DNA of 64,000 nt from Apostichopus japonicus (taxonomy: Eukaryota > Echinodermata > Holothuroidea > Aspidochirotida > Stichopodidae). The translations under genes were made by a program, and so were the position numbers. Of the stretch, positions 41,958 through 55,753 are shown piece after piece (positions within the stretch are counted from its first letter, which is position 1; each line of letters begins with the position of its first letter). The notes under the pieces are model-generated. The model saw only the letters and a program-made list of their open reading frames with translations. It ran no database searches and was not told the origin of the DNA. The stretch spans positions 36,855,001-36,919,000 of the forward strand of contig NC_092568.1 in NCBI RefSeq assembly GCF_037975245.1, read 5' to 3'.

Positions 41958-42988
41958 ATATCTGTGTAATATCTGTGTAATGTCTGTGTAATGTCTGTGT
42001 AGTATCTGTGTAGTGTATGTGTAATGTCTGTGTAATGTCTGTGTAGTGTCTGTGTAATGTCTGTGTAATGTCTGTGTAATGTCTGTGTAGTGTCTGTGTA
42101 ATGTCTGTGTAATGTCTGTGTAGCGTCTGTGTAATGTCTGTGTAATGTCTGTGTAGCGTCTGTGTGATGTCTGTGTAGCGTCTGTGTGATGTCAGTGTAG
42201 CGTCTGTGTAGCGTCTGTGTAGCGTCTGTGTAGCGTCTGTGTAGCGTCTGTGTAGCGTCTGTGTAGCGTCTGTGTAGCGTCTGTGTAGCGTCTGTGTAGC
42301 GTCTGTGTAGCGTCTGTGTAGCGTCTGTGTAGCGTCTGTGTAGCGTCTGTGTAGCGTCTGTGTAGCGTCAGTGTAGCGTCTGTGTAGCGTCTGTGTAGCG
42401 TCTGTGTAGCGTCTGTGTAGCGTCTGTGTAGCGTCTGTGTAGCGTCTGTGTAGCGTCTGTGTAGCGTCTGTGTAGCGTCTGTGTAGCGTCTGTGTAGCGT
42501 CTGTGTAGCGTCTGTGTAGCGTCTGTGTAGCGTCTGTGTAGCGTCGGTGTAGCGTCGGTGTAGCGTCTGTGTAGCGTCGGTGTAGCGTCGGTGTAGCGTC
42601 GGTGTAGCGTCTGTGTAGCGTCTGTGTAGCGTCTGTGTAGCGTCTGTGTAGCGTCTGTGTAGCGTCTGTGTAGCGTCTGTGTAGCGTCTGTGTAGCGTCT
42701 GTGTAGCGTCTGTGTAGCGTCTGTGTAGCGTCTGTGTAGCGTCTGTGTAGCGTCTGTGTAGCGTCTGTGTAGCGTCGGTGTAGCGTCGGTGTAGCGTCTG
42801 TGTAGCGTCGGTGTAGCGTCGGTGTAGCGTCGGTGTAGCGTCGGTGTAGCGTCTGTGTAGCGTCTGTGTAGCGTCTGTGTAGCGTCTGTGTAGCGTCTGT
42901 GTAGCGTCGGTGTAGCGTCGGTGTAGCGTCGGTGTAGTGTCGGTGTAATGTCTGCGTAATGCCTGCGTAATGTCTGTGTAATGTCTGT
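41958..42988 (+). repeat. 1-kb array of 11-bp units (TAGCGTCTGTG)
   Basis: About 94 consecutive 11-bp units. The core (about 42190-42940) is nearly homogeneous TAGCGTCTGTG with TCGGTG and one TCAGTG variant. The left flank (41958-42185) and right end (42935-42988) carry TAATGTCTGTG and TAGTG variants. Because 11 is not a multiple of three, each frame repeats every 33 bp. The minus strand has no stops, giving a spurious 281-codon frame of repeated TLHRRYTDATQ. A block of TCGG variants at 42541 recurs at 42772, 231 bp (21 units) away, showing a higher-order duplication. Confidence 0.97.
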
Positions 42989-45900
42989 TCCGACTAACGG
43001 GCCGAACCTCTCTTAATTCTTCACTTGTTTTGCGCAAAGTTCCTCGCCCTGAATGATCTGTTCCTGCTAGAAACTGCCGCCGGTATTAATGCTTCGTACT
43101 GCAGCATAATTTCTGAAACTCACTCAAGTCCTGATTTCTTGCTGCATGGATGTGTCTCATCTTAAAGGTGGAAAGTCGTCCCAAGCATTTTTTTCTTAGT
43201 AAATTTTTTAGTAAATTGGAAATTTCAATCCATTTCGATTTAAGCTGTGCACGTCTCCCTCCCCCTTCAACCGTCCTCTCTATAGGCTATAGTTATGAAA
43301 ATATAATTCCCAACCTGAGTTCTTGAAAATTGTGATAAGCTGGTCTGGACTATATGTTTAATGCACGTGATCACGTGATCCAGTAAAAAATTCCCCTAAA
43401 TTTAAACGATTTAAATGAAATTTGATCGATTACATCGAAAATTTATGTCTCACAAATCGAATGACTATGACGTCACATTTCTGCAACATTCACGCATGTA
43501 ATTATGCTCTGTATCGTTTACTGTTCAATACGTTTTCTGTATAGTCTTATTGAAGCCATGTTCAAAATAGGACGTGAGGCCCATGAGGTTCGAATAGCTG
43601 TGCAAGCATGAAGCTTTCTTTTTACTGGTCTGACAGTACTGTTACATCGGTACAGTGAATCCGTTTGGTCTTCTTGCCCAGGTTGGCCGGTTCAGGGTGG
43701 TGACTTTTACATTAAAAAAAAAAAGGATTACTCGTTAGCTCGTCGTATGCAACATGGCAATCAAATAGAACAATATCACACTTTCCCGGAAATTCGACTA
43801 TGTATAGGCGCTAATAAAAGGGATAAACTTTTACCCTTCACGAACTGTCATTTATCTGTCAGTAAAAATATTATACAAAAGAAAGGTTTGGGTTCTTCGG
43901 AATTTAAATACTAACGTGACTTATATCGTATAGGCATATATGTGTAATAAACATCAGTGGCGTGCGCAAAGGGGCGGGGTGTGCGCCGGATAGGGGAAGT
44001 GCCCCACCGCCCATAGTCAGTGGGTAAATGGTTCAATAGGGGGATTTTTTATTCAGCTGCATGGAGAAGAATTAGACTCCTGCCACCGATGTACACCTCC
44101 TTTTTCAACCTAACACAAAAAACAAACACAAAGCACAATAGTACATGTAATAGCACAATGTTACCTTCAGAGCTACTTCAGTATGCACAATATGACGTCT
44201 AAACTTATTTTATTCGGAAGGGGCGGGGGGGGGGAGGGGAGATGTCCTGGCCCCCTATCCCGGTATAACACTACCTCAGTCTCCGGAAGATGCAACTTCT
44301 CGAGTGAATTCGCCCCTCCGTGGAATGAAAAAGAACCTCCGAGTTACATCTCCGCCTTCCAACCCCGAGGCTGAATAGTGTAACCGGTGTTATCTAGGAG
44401 TATCTACTTAGGAAGCCTCTTGTTTGTTCCCAATCTCAATCTTCGTTTCTTTGATTCAAAATAAACGTAAGAGTAAGACCTGATTCAAGACACAGATTAC
44501 TCGGCGAGCCCCTATCTATATATATGTTTTTTATTATCTTAGAATGTCCTTAGATAGCTTGCAACGAAGGAACAATAAAGGTTTTTTGTAAGACAACAAA
44601 TCACATCAAAAACCATGTATGTAATTCCTTAGTATAAAATAATTCTCCATTTTTATATATATATATATTTTTCTTTTAGCGTAATGGCATGTTAACGTCT
44701 AGGAAATGTTTTAACGTTGTTACCATATGCTTTCTGTAAAAAAAAACTTTAATACCTCTATTAAATGCAGAAAATAAGTCGTTACGTCATGGTTTACTTA
44801 CAATATGGCAGAAAGAGTGATTATGACTTTTGTGACACATAAACTAATGAACAATGCTATGACTTCGTTAAAATTACGGTATTATACTATATACTTAAAG
44901 GTAAACAATTAGTATTAACAACTTAGAGACTACTAGCCTAAGTATCGTAAGTGCAAAGCTACATTTTAACAACATTCTTTGTTTGATATTGCAAACTTAC
45001 CCTTTTAAACATCGAAGGCTTATTAATCAAACTGGCTGGACTATAATATTTAGCAGAAATTAAAAGAAAACTTATTATAAATGACTAATTCTGAGAAGCA
45101 AGTCACAGATCACTAGGAAAAACAGGACGATACATGAGACTTTATTTGATTAATTGCAATTACATAGTTGTCCCGAATGGGTGCGTTGTGTTTAATATAA
45201 GAAGATAAATAACATCGATATGAAAAGCAAATAGGAAGAGATAAAAACAATGTAAAAAATTTAGTAACTGAAATATTGATGTCATTGTCAGCTTTGTCTT
45301 CATCGTTTAAAGGACAAATAGTTTGGAAAGTAGAATAGATACAGAAAAAACAGGAATCGGTCTTCTATTTTACTGTACTATGCATGTATTACTTTACTAT
45401 GCATGTATCTGCGTTTAAGTCATCCTATAAAAATAATAAATGTCATGAAACGAAGATAAAACATGGATACAAAAGTACGAGTTTTCCCAAGAAATATTGA
45501 TCAATGAGCCTCAAATGTGAGTGAGTAAATACAATTTCAGACGATCATTGTTTTTACGTGTGTTTTTGAGTCACGTTGTATACATAACATCTATGACGGG
45601 TGTCTTGTTTGAATGACACATCACCCTGCTCCTGGCCCTCATCCTCACCTTCATCCTAACACACACACACACACTCTCCACCCACCTCTCCACCTCTCTC
45701 TCTCTCTCTCCCCCCCACACACACACGCATACATTCAGACTGAGGACCACGTTGTTTTACTTCCATTGTTTAAATCCTATCATAACAATAGAACTCTTCT
45801 GAGGACGTGATGATTCTTTTCAAATGACGTCTGAGGACGTGGAATTCCCGGTCTTTTCAATCCTCATTCAGATTACAAAAACAAGTGTGTACACATCAGC

Positions 45901-46700
45901 TCTTTTCGTGTCATGCTAAGTGCCTGATTCGTCCAATTATATATCTAATAAATGTCCTTATTTAACTATGAGAGGTTAATATCTCTTACCTATCTCTATG
46001 CCTTATCTATACAAAGTTTATAACCATTGCAAAATCCAACAATTTACTTCATCTTTAAACAGAGATCATTACTGACCTGAAGAAGAAACGTAAGATAAAT
46101 AACAAATAAATAAAATAACAACTTTGAGTAAGTGAAACCATGTTATGACGGTGTCCTCGGGTATACACAACACATAAAGAATAATAAACTTCTCATAAAA
46201 CATTCACGTCTAGATCAAAACTTGGCTTAAAACTTGGCTTAAACCCTGTCGTAATCCGCGCCCCATGAGACTGTGTCTTTGGGTTTCACAGCTACAAATA
46301 TTAAAATGCCAATGTTGACAAGTTTCTTGCCTCTAGTCACGTTTTAAAAACAGTGGGAATATAAAAGGGCAAAAAGAACAGGGCTTTCGTCACCTCTTTA
46401 AACTCCGTGTAACGTAGAATTACAGTAATTGCCTTCAATTTTCTTACGGCTGTCTTTATAGGTGAGTAAAGTAAAGCTTTTAATTCCAAGACCAGTTGTT
46501 AAGTGAACGTCCAGTGATGCATAAACGAGGACGTAATTGTTAGTACTCTCGTCAAGACATGTGTGGGCCCTAGTTCTATTTAAGTGAACGACGAGAAACT
46601 GTTTTATGAATGAGACCTCTCAATAGGGGAAAATAAGTTTATTTACTTGACGTTTAAGGAGATTGCAAAAAGAATAATAGAATGAAATTATAAAATCTTT
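42989..46700. other. Non-coding stretch with CAGTGGC element end and simple repeats
   Basis: CAGTGGCGTGCGCAAAGGGGC at 43955 resembles the MITE termini at 1487, but no matching opposite end was found. There is a G run at about 44222-44233, a small TA run near 44657-44669, and a (CA)n/(CT)n patch at 45657-45728. No gene recognised. Confidence 0.4.
45657..45728 (+). repeat. (CA)n and (CT)n simple-repeat patch
   Basis: An ACACAC run, then CCACCTCTCC units and a CTCTCT run with C runs, then ACACAC again. Confidence 0.9.
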
Positions 46701-46702
<2 letters not shown>

Positions 46703-46742
<40 letters not shown>

Positions 46743-46777
46743 ATATATATGAACATATATATATAAACATATAAATG

Positions 46778-46835
<58 letters not shown>

Positions 46836-46915
46836 CATATATATACATATATATATATATTATATATATTATGTATGTATGTATGTATGTATGTATATAT
46901 ATATATACATATATA

Positions 46916-47008
<93 letters not shown>

Positions 47009-47009
47009 T
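46703..47009. repeat. Large interrupted (TA)n block with (TATG)n insert
   Basis: About 300 bp of TA repeats with TACATA and AAACATA variants. A TATG run of about six units lies at 46871-46894. Long frames on both strands across the block (Tyr-Ile repeats) are artefacts. Confidence 0.98.
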
Positions 47010-50000
47010 CCATCTGCAATGAGACTTCCCTTTTGTCAATCAAATTAATTGACTATATCTGTAGCTCTTTTGTTTATTATCTACATAATCTGTTTCTGTC
47101 CTCTTATCCCATATGGTCAGATTTGACAGAACTGATATCAAACGGAGTGTTTTAATGTGATTGCAAAAAACATACGCACCATTATGAATTGAATACTCAT
47201 CATGTGAAACACTCGGTCAAGACAATTGGTCATATCTCGAAATGATGAACTTTCAAGATAAATAAGCCATCAGAAATTTAAAGGAGCTTTCCGCCCGTAA
47301 CACAAATAATTAAATGTTTTTACTTTGTGAACAATACAGTTCGCGTACATGTCTGTGTACACTGGGTTGGCTTATAACTCAGCATATTTTCATTTATGCC
47401 ACTAAAAAATTAATTTGACTTTTAATTTTTATTAATATAGGCCTATTGAAAATGAATGAAGATTTTAGATCGATATGTCAAATTAACCAATTACCTTGAA
47501 TTGACTATACCGCTTATACGAAAATGGATTTATGAACCAAAGTTAACATTATAAATTATTTTGTGAAATGATATGTTACACTCCATGTATATAACTCCAC
47601 AATGTGTGCTTTGTCTGACTAACTGTCCCTGACAATTTGGGGAAATATACTTTGTTTCAACTCAATGCGTTCCTTTAACTTCACCGCGGTCGATCTTAAG
47701 AGGTGGAATCTATGAATAATTACCTCCAAGTTTTCTTGACTTGACAACAACAAAGACAATCACATTTAATGACATTAGAAAGAAAGAAAAAAACATGTAC
47801 CTGAACTAAGGTTTAATTAGATCAAGGTTTCTAAGAGGTTGTTTTTTGTCAAGGTTTCTGATTACATTGTTTGATGGTGCATTGAATGGTAAAGACCTGT
47901 ATTTGGTAAACCTGTTCATCAGATTATTCGGTAGAATACAAACTGCGCCGTCGAGACATTTATTTAGATTGTTTTATAACCAAATATGGTAAGCAATGTT
48001 TCGCTAAGATTCATATTTCAGATAAAGATTCAACCAAGAGAAACAGAAGTACAAATTAACTATCGTTTGGCTGAAAGCAGAATCAGCAGTGACATTTATT
48101 TAACAAAACAAATTCCAAATAATGAATTATCTATCTCTAGAGACATTGACTTCAACTGCATGCTAACGCCATCTAGAGGGCAAAAAGGCACAATTTTCCA
48201 TACATATTTTTGAAATTAGTTTAGCTTATATGCCTACCATTTAAACTTGGTATTATCTTAAAAGAAAGAATACAATAATTATAACACGACAAATATGTAC
48301 TTAATATGTTCATATTTGCCGTGTTATTGATAAACGCAACCAAGAAATCAGGAGGGAGTGAAATGGAGCTTTCCGGGCTTCTTGAGCTTTGCTTTTAGTT
48401 TTCGCTCTGATTCTCACCAATGACTTCTGTTCAAGGGGAGCATGATAGCGTGGGCACGTCCCTGGGGCAATTTTGGCAAAAGTTCGTTTTAAGTCATGAT
48501 TTAAAGTCGAAATCGTTAGTGAGGTCCTGCCTGCTAATTTCCTCCCGAATTTTAAGGTTAAATTGCCCTATTTTGAATTGTCAATGGTAATGGGCTATAT
48601 GAGAAAGACGAAAACGCGAACTGAGTCGAAAATTGCTACCATGCATGTTCAGCGATATAAATAACAGGTGGCGCTATAGGGCTTTGAAACAAGGGACGCA
48701 TTCGCCACCAAAGGGAACATCAGTGCCTTAGTGGCCCGACCCAGCGGGCACGCCAATTCAGAGCCGGTTAGCCAGTTCGCTCCTTAAAGGGAATGTGTAG
48801 TTATCCCTATCACCTTATTCCGCCATGAACATGTATGTTATTTGATATGCCTTTCTGTGCTGTGTGGAAATATTTTGTATTTTGTTTGCAACCTCAGTGG
48901 GTTGATTTGATTGTTTCCGTTCATGTTGTTGTTGTCAGTTGTTGTTCCTGTTGATGTTGTTCATAAGTTCATTGGTTAAAGTGAATGTCGAACGATGTCG
49001 AATTGTTTTTTTTTTTAAGTTAAAATTATTTGATCCAAGATGCAAGAGAAAGGCATACGTCCAGATAATGTCTTCTTCTTCTTTTTTAGCAAATGTGTGA
49101 TTAACATATGTTTATTTCCCGATATGGCAAAGTATATCACCTTTTTGAAACGTTGAAGGCATTTTAGGCAACGTTTGTCTGTGATATTTCTATTTTGATT
49201 GATTTGCTGTTGTATGCGTGTCTCATCTTATCTGAAGGTAATGAATGGTAACAGTAGCCAACAGAGGCGATAGGTAAGAAAATATTTGAATTGAAAACTT
49301 CACTTTGAATTAAAATTGCATTAAGGCAATATATATATATATTAGTAAACATTTTTGTGTGTGATATATTCCGAAACCAGTCTCGGATAACCTGACATGA
49401 TAAAATGTACTTTCTTAGACAAGGATAGAAAGTAATCACGTTTGCTTGAAAAGATCTTAAACTAATGTCCCTGCACTCTAAATCCACCACGACGGCAACC
49501 TAATCCGAGCCAAGATATTATGAGCCTAAGCCCATCTTTATGTTTCTACATAACATATTGCGGACTTACATGCATGTACCGGTAGTATACAAGAAGCCCG
49601 GCTAACTGCATATGCATCGGCTAATTCATTCCCACAGTCTCATATTGCCCTATTTATGAACGTTTATGTTAACTTTAATCTATTTGATATCTGAATAAGA
49701 CAAGATGATATATGGCTTATCATACAAACAATATTTTCATCTCTGTAGATGTTGAAATTGTTTGTATACAACAACACGGCGGATTTCTTATTTAAATTTT
49801 TTCTCGTTTCGCGATATCCACTCAACCCCCCCCCCCCCTCCTTTCCACCCCACGCCAAAAAACTCCTCATTAATACTTTTCACTTATAAGTACAAAAATA
49901 CATCTAGAATGGACGAACAACTTCACCAGACGAATGCAAATTAAATCATTTTGTGATACCGTGTAAATAACAAAGGCTTACATATGCGGCTGCCGTTGCC

Positions 50001-50300
50001 AACGAAAAATGCGCGAAATGATATATTTATCCAATGCTTTGAAATGAATTTAGATTCAATTCCGTGTTTAAATTTTTGACGTCCGTGAATAAAACCATAC
50101 TTGAAAATGAATTTAATGACCACTTGTCCACATTTCTTTCCACGAAGAGCACGCTTGGACTTTGATTGACTTCACCTTGATCGGGAAACGCGATGTAGCT
50201 ATACAGTCAAGGGTACTGGCATGACAGCTCTGGGTGTAGGAACGAAGTGCCCGACGTCCAACTTGAAATGTCCAGGAACGTTAAAGGGAATGTCTGCACC
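47010..50300. other. Non-coding stretch, nothing recognised
   Basis: A less AT-biased patch at about 48360-48800 lies among AT-rich sequence. It contains a CTACCATGCATG word also found in the 20-kb minisatellite. There are GTTGTTGTTG runs near 48925-48950 and a C run at about 49826-49839. A 108-codon minus-strand frame (49164-49490) crosses a TA run and has no domain. No gene recognised. Confidence 0.4.
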
Positions 50301-50305
50301 TTCAG

Positions 50306-50506
50306 CCAGTTTGGACAATTTCCTATTGCTAATACCCATCTAAACTGTACTCCAATATCATGCTTCAAAGCACTGGTATTGACAGAACAAACAGTCCCTA
50401 ACCTTTGATCTGATAGAAACATGATATTCATACTGCTCGTACTGACAATACGAGTGCTCTGAGGCAGGACATGACACTACAGTATAGAACAAATTGTCCC
50501 AACTGG
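50306..50506. mobile_element. CCAGTTGG-family MITE, copy 2 (201 bp)
   Basis: Starts CCAGTTTGGACAATTTC and ends AAATTGTCCCAACTGG; the arms pair over about 16 bp with one extra T on the left. The interior order matches copies 1 and 3: CTAATAC-type block, TAAACTGTACTCCAATA, ATGCTTCAAAGCAC, then GATCTGATAGAAACATGATA and CATACTGCTCGTACTGACAA. An ACACTACAGTATAG block comes last. No coding capacity. Confidence 0.88.
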
Positions 50507-50984
50507 GCGGCACCTTATGAAATCATAAGAATAAATCCTACAAGGGTACCTAAACATTAATTAATATCTACCGTATATTAATTAATTACCATTAATTAAT
50601 ATCTACCGTAACAATAATTGGTATGATAATATATGGCGCCAAGGTTAGGAGAATAGATACTTAAAGGAAGAAAAGTTAACGCCACTACAACAGGTGACTG
50701 AGCTAACCATTAGTCGTTACCATGGTTCGTCCAGTCACGCCTCCGAAATGGCAAGGGCGGATATGAAGATAGCGTTTCTGAACCCACAGTGCAATCTAAG
50801 GGCCTCAGCAATGCGCTAAACTATCAATCAATGCCATCTTTCCTACACTTCTCATTTTTTCTTTATAACATGGTGCACGCGTGGAATGGATATTGGACCG
50901 CAGGAAAATGCACTATATGATATATGAACGATAGGATACTAATGTTAAAGGCAGACGTGTATAGTGAGTCTGTATTGGCGCTCC

Positions 50985-51180
50985 TATTCTAGCATAGTAC
51001 TCGTAATCATTAGAATTGTACTCATACTAATGGATTTGTACTCGTAGTTTGTATTCGTGCTAGTTTGTAAATCTAGGATACCAATTAGTACAAGAATTTG
51101 TACTCGTTCCTTACGCGTAGAGACTGGTACTCGCACTCACAATACGATTATCTCATAGTCATGGATCTGTACTCGTTCTG
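50985..51180 (+). repeat. Degenerate TACTCGTA-rich repeat
   Basis: TTGTACTCGTA and close variants occur about eight times at roughly 15-30 bp spacing. An old tandem or clustered repeat. Confidence 0.65.
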
Positions 51181-54009
51181 ACAGTCTGTTTGTTTAGATG
51201 TGACCTCTCGTACAAGAAACGAACAACACGCTACAATATGACGTAACGTAACGTCTCAAAGCTATGACGTCACAAGAGTACATTCTGACGTTCGATACAT
51301 TTAAGTGAATGCATTTTTTTTTGTTTTTTTACTTATTTATTTTAGATGATTGTCCGTAATAATCCAAGAGGGCCTTCGATACAGGTGAAAATGATGACAA
51401 ATGGAGAGCAGGTATTTGTAGGGAAGGGAAGAGAAGGGCATGTAGTTAATGAAGGAAATTGAATTAAGGGAGATATTGGATGGAACTAGAGAGATTCATT
51501 AACCATTTAATCTTTGCAGTTGGTCAGTCACGAGGCAATTTTTGTCACTCTCATTCACCATTAATAAAGTTCGGTCAAGTGCACTGCCATACTACGTACA
51601 ATTTACATGTAAGCTGTGTAGCATATTCTGAACCGTACATACATTGAGTAGCAGAGAACATATTGCATACTTGTTTATATCTACGATCAAACTACAGAGC
51701 TTCCCCCATTTTGATATAATAGCAATGTTACGATCTTTTACTGTAACCAGGCAGGAACACAGGGGTGCCCAGTAGTGCAGCAAACTGTCCCCTCCCCCAA
51801 TTTTTTTTTGCCACCATAATGTGTTTTATAAACTTCACAAGTTACAGAACATTAGTTTTGAGCCCTCTTTAAATTGTTACTGGGAATTTCTAGCTACGTG
51901 GTTGAGTAAAGCAACACACAAATCTTGTCATATTTTCAAGAAACGACAATATTTGTAAAATCTACTATACATTTGGAAGTTTTGATATCTGTGACCCTTT
52001 AAGAACTCGTCTATTTTAGGCTTCTTTTGTAACGAGCGCATGAGAAAAGAAAAAAAACGACGATCTTTTCTGATAAAAAAAAATAAATGAAATAAATACG
52101 TAAGATCTGAAGTATTCTTTTCAAAGGAAACCTGATATACTTCTAGTCGTTCTGCAGTGTGATAGAATTTACGACATCTTATCAACTTTCGTATCTGGAA
52201 GGGCTTTATCTTTACAAGATAAGTGATCCTACAGTATATGCTTCTTTACAATACAGGTATCCATCGGTCAACGTAAGAGCTAGCCAGATCAAAGTGACAA
52301 GTGCTAAACTGTCTAATGCTTTGTCAGTTTTGTTGTTGTTGTAGTTGTTAAATCTGTCAGAAAATGGCCCGCCTCCGTCTTTAATTTTATTAAAATAATC
52401 AAGATTTTCAGAGTTTTGAAGAATTGTTGAAAGAAAGAGGTAAGAGAGTATACGGGAAGTGACAGTTGTTACGTGCGACAGAATGGTGTTTTTGAATTTG
52501 TTTGATGCAAACATTTCCAAGAAGGATTGATAATAGCAAAACCAATTCGTGTAGATCTTGACAAAACTATTAAAAATGGCACAAACGGAAGATACGTGAA
52601 TAAATAAACAAAATCTGAATGTTTGGAACAGAATTGCTCAGATCGGAATATGACGACTGTTTTTATTAGTTTTATCTGAATGAACGGCCCTCGTTCATGT
52701 AACCAATGGCACCGTTTCAGGGGACGGAGAGGAAGGGGATCAGCAAGGACACATTGCCACAACCGTGACTCATCGCGGTTACCGCTTGGCAATATTGATA
52801 TAGTTATTGCATAGTGCGCGTGCGCGCTACATTATTGGCATTACTTGCCAAGTGATCGATACATATACATGACTGGACGTTGAAACTTCGAGTTACATAT
52901 AGTCTGTGTACATTTGCAGTTTTAGAGGCTAGCTGCGAAGGCAACTTATTCTGAGCCTGTCACAGCGCTCACAGACGCCCTTACTTTGTAGGTACCCACA
53001 TGACTCCCATACTCCCTGGTGTGTGTCCATCCAAACAATAACACCATGAGCAACCGGAAAGTTCTTTCTAATACTGCAAGCACTCCATCAAACTACAATA
53101 CTGGGTATTTGCAGGAAAGTTCGGTTCTATAGGTTTAATCTGACATCATACGCCTGAATAAAGGATAACACATTAGTTTGTGTGTCTGTGCACTTGTTTT
53201 GTATTCCGACTGAGAACTTGAACAAAGGAATTCCAAGTCCTCGTACGTAATTTGAAAAGAAACACCAAGTCCTCAGAAGAATTCCATTGTTCAGGGTATT
53301 GTTAAGGTTAGGGTAAGTGGATTCGAACAATGAAAAAACAAAAACAAAAACAAAGGGGTCCTCAGAGTGTGTCTGGTTACAGTATCCCCTTTATGCACGA
53401 ATCTATCGTATCACCGATAATGTAACCACTTTTTTTGAAAATGCAATTATTTTTATACATGATTTATAAGGCGACACTTATAAGGTAGAAATAATAGTTA
53501 TATGATAATCATGGTTAATTTCCTAAACATTCATCCCAGTGATAATTATTCTAGCTAAAAATGTCAAAATACCAACGTATGGCAATGACTTACCTTAATG
53601 GAATCGGTGTACTTTTCGCAAGCGCTTTATTGATTTCACTTTCCAAAATCACTTAAAATATAAATACTATAATGTTAAGCATTAACAGTAGTAACACAAA
53701 AGTGTATTACTCATGCATGCTAATTCATCCATCAAAATATTTCGTCGTAAAGAGGGTATATTAAGTTGTCCTTAAACTTTCGTGTTCATGGTTCATCTCA
53801 TTTCTTCATGATAATATTAATCTAACTTATATTTATCTAAAAAAAACATAACTTGACATAACTTAGATTGCTCTACTGAAACATGCAAGATCTTCGAAAA
53901 TCTTGTAATAAAGTTAGCCCGAAAAAAAAACAGGTAGAAAAACAGAAGAAGGAGAAATGCTGGGAAGCATTCCATTCTCTACAAATATTCCAGATCTTAT
54001 AAATTAAGA

Positions 54010-54300
54010 CTAAGGGCTGCTCTCGAATCGATAATGAATTCTCTCGTCTCCGGAAACAACTAAAGTGGTTCTAATTTCTCCCAAGCCGCGCTTCCTGCGC
54101 GCACTTGGAGCTTTATTGAAGCCGGTTATGATATAACGCCGATAGGACGCGAACGCTAATGAAACGGCGGACTCTGTTACAAATGGAGGTAATTCTGTGC
54201 GGTCAAAAGAAATGAATAAATTAAACGCATATTTATTTTGAGGGCGGAGGGGGGGGGGGGGGAGGGGGCGTTCTTTACTTCGAATGTAGATAGGTGACAA
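54010..54300 (-). other. Unidentified 96-codon frame in a GC-richer island
   Basis: The C-terminal two-thirds reads as mixed-composition protein (for example KAPSARRKRGLGEIRTTLVV then SGDERIHYRFESS). The DNA from 54030 to 54190 is clearly more GC-rich and complex than its surroundings. The first third crosses a G run and is poor. I do not recognise a family. It could be a decayed exon, part of an unknown mobile element, or a conserved non-coding sequence. Confidence 0.2.
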
Positions 54301-55504
54301 TGATGTCGATTCAAATACTATTGTTGCTTAGCTTGGTTTCAACAGCTATGTTCATAGAGTAAATGTATGCAGTTCCGTAACGGAGGGAGGGATTCAAACT
54401 TGTGTGTTTATAGACATAGGAAGATATAAAGGTTTTAGCCTACCGTGGTATTTCATGTATTGCTTACGGGCCTAGTGGTAAGTAATTTCGACAAATCTCA
54501 GAGACTTGATCATGCACATGTAATCAAATGAAATCATCGGACAACGGTTCGTGATCGAAGGCAAGTTTTATTATAAATTTGTTCACGTGATTGAATAGAA
54601 GAACAAAACGTAAAAAGACAAGAGAAAGTGATATTTTCGCTCAAGGGCAAAATGCTTATTGTGTCGTTTCTATGGAAACGAACTGCAAATGAGACATTCG
54701 CTAGCGTTATATACCTTTCAATTCAATGTTTAAGGTTTTACTCAATTACAAGTTTAAGCGTTTTAGAGCAGTTTAAGGTATGCCAATCTTACAACGCAAC
54801 ATGGGTTAAATATTGACCGCGGATAACAGTCTTCAGAATCTAGACAATTTTTTTTATCTGTGTCATGGTGTATCAGCTATGGCACCAAGTGGTTGTTGTT
54901 TTCTTCTTCTGTCCAACAACTCTCCAATAATTGGTAAGTGAATGAAAAGCACACTTAACGAACGAAGTCTTACATAGCCAAATATGAAGACTTGTGTTTC
55001 CGGCCCTGGCTAAAACTGTCAATATAGTTGTATTTCCCAATATTTCAGTAAAATATTTTACGGTATCGTGCTGATGGTGTTGTAGCCAGTACGGTACCGA
55101 GAACCATAAAAATCTGATATGTCATCTGCTATATTCATAAATTTACAGATTGCCGGGCGGTGGTAGACAATTTGAATTGGTTTCACCGCACGTTAAAGTA
55201 CACACACGTATTCTGCCATTCCTAAAATTGAATTTCTTGCTAAGGGCCTGTCGTTAATTGACCGTCGATCTATCCCATCGCTTATATAATACCAAAGTTT
55301 GTTGCCAGATTAAATAAAATCAGCTTCATAAATACGTTAATTGAATATTTACCCCATTTGAGTGCAGACACTATAGCCATTCCTGAACGGTCGTGAGAAT
55401 TATTTGCCTACGGCTAAATATTTCATTTATATATATTTGTTGAATCCAACACGGACGGCCCGACGGAGGAAACCTATTGGTTGATGTTTCGCATTTGAAG
55501 GGCT

Positions 55505-55753
55505 TTAATCGTCGTGTTCTGCAAATCCGTAAAACAAAACAGGAAGTGCGTGACATAAAAGATTCGAAATTATCAATTCTTTCCCACTAAATTTAATTTT
55601 GAAAATGGCTTGAAGTGGCTTAACAGTATCCACTACAAAGTCATTACCACGGAGGGCGGGAATGGCTCCTTTTGCAGTCCCAGAGGTACACGTGCAGGGA
55701 GTTTCCGACCAAAGAGGTGTGACACAGGGGTTTATACAATTATAAAAGGACAC
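55505..55753 (-). other. Unidentified 82-codon frame
   Basis: Mixed-composition product including CVTPLWSETPCTCTSG and NDFVVDTVKPLQAIFKIK, in sequence less AT-biased than its flanks. No family recognised and no supporting splice signals that I can defend. Recorded only as a place to search. Confidence 0.2.

Noticed and set aside
42192-43037. 281-codon minus-strand frame of repeated TLHRRYTDATQ
   Set aside because: It is entirely the stop-free strand of an 11-bp minisatellite; no start context, domain or unique sequence supports it.
46654-47155. Long Tyr-Ile frames on both strands
   Set aside because: Translation of the TA microsatellite block.
49164-49490. 108-codon minus-strand frame
   Set aside because: Crosses a small TA run, AT-driven composition, no domain.
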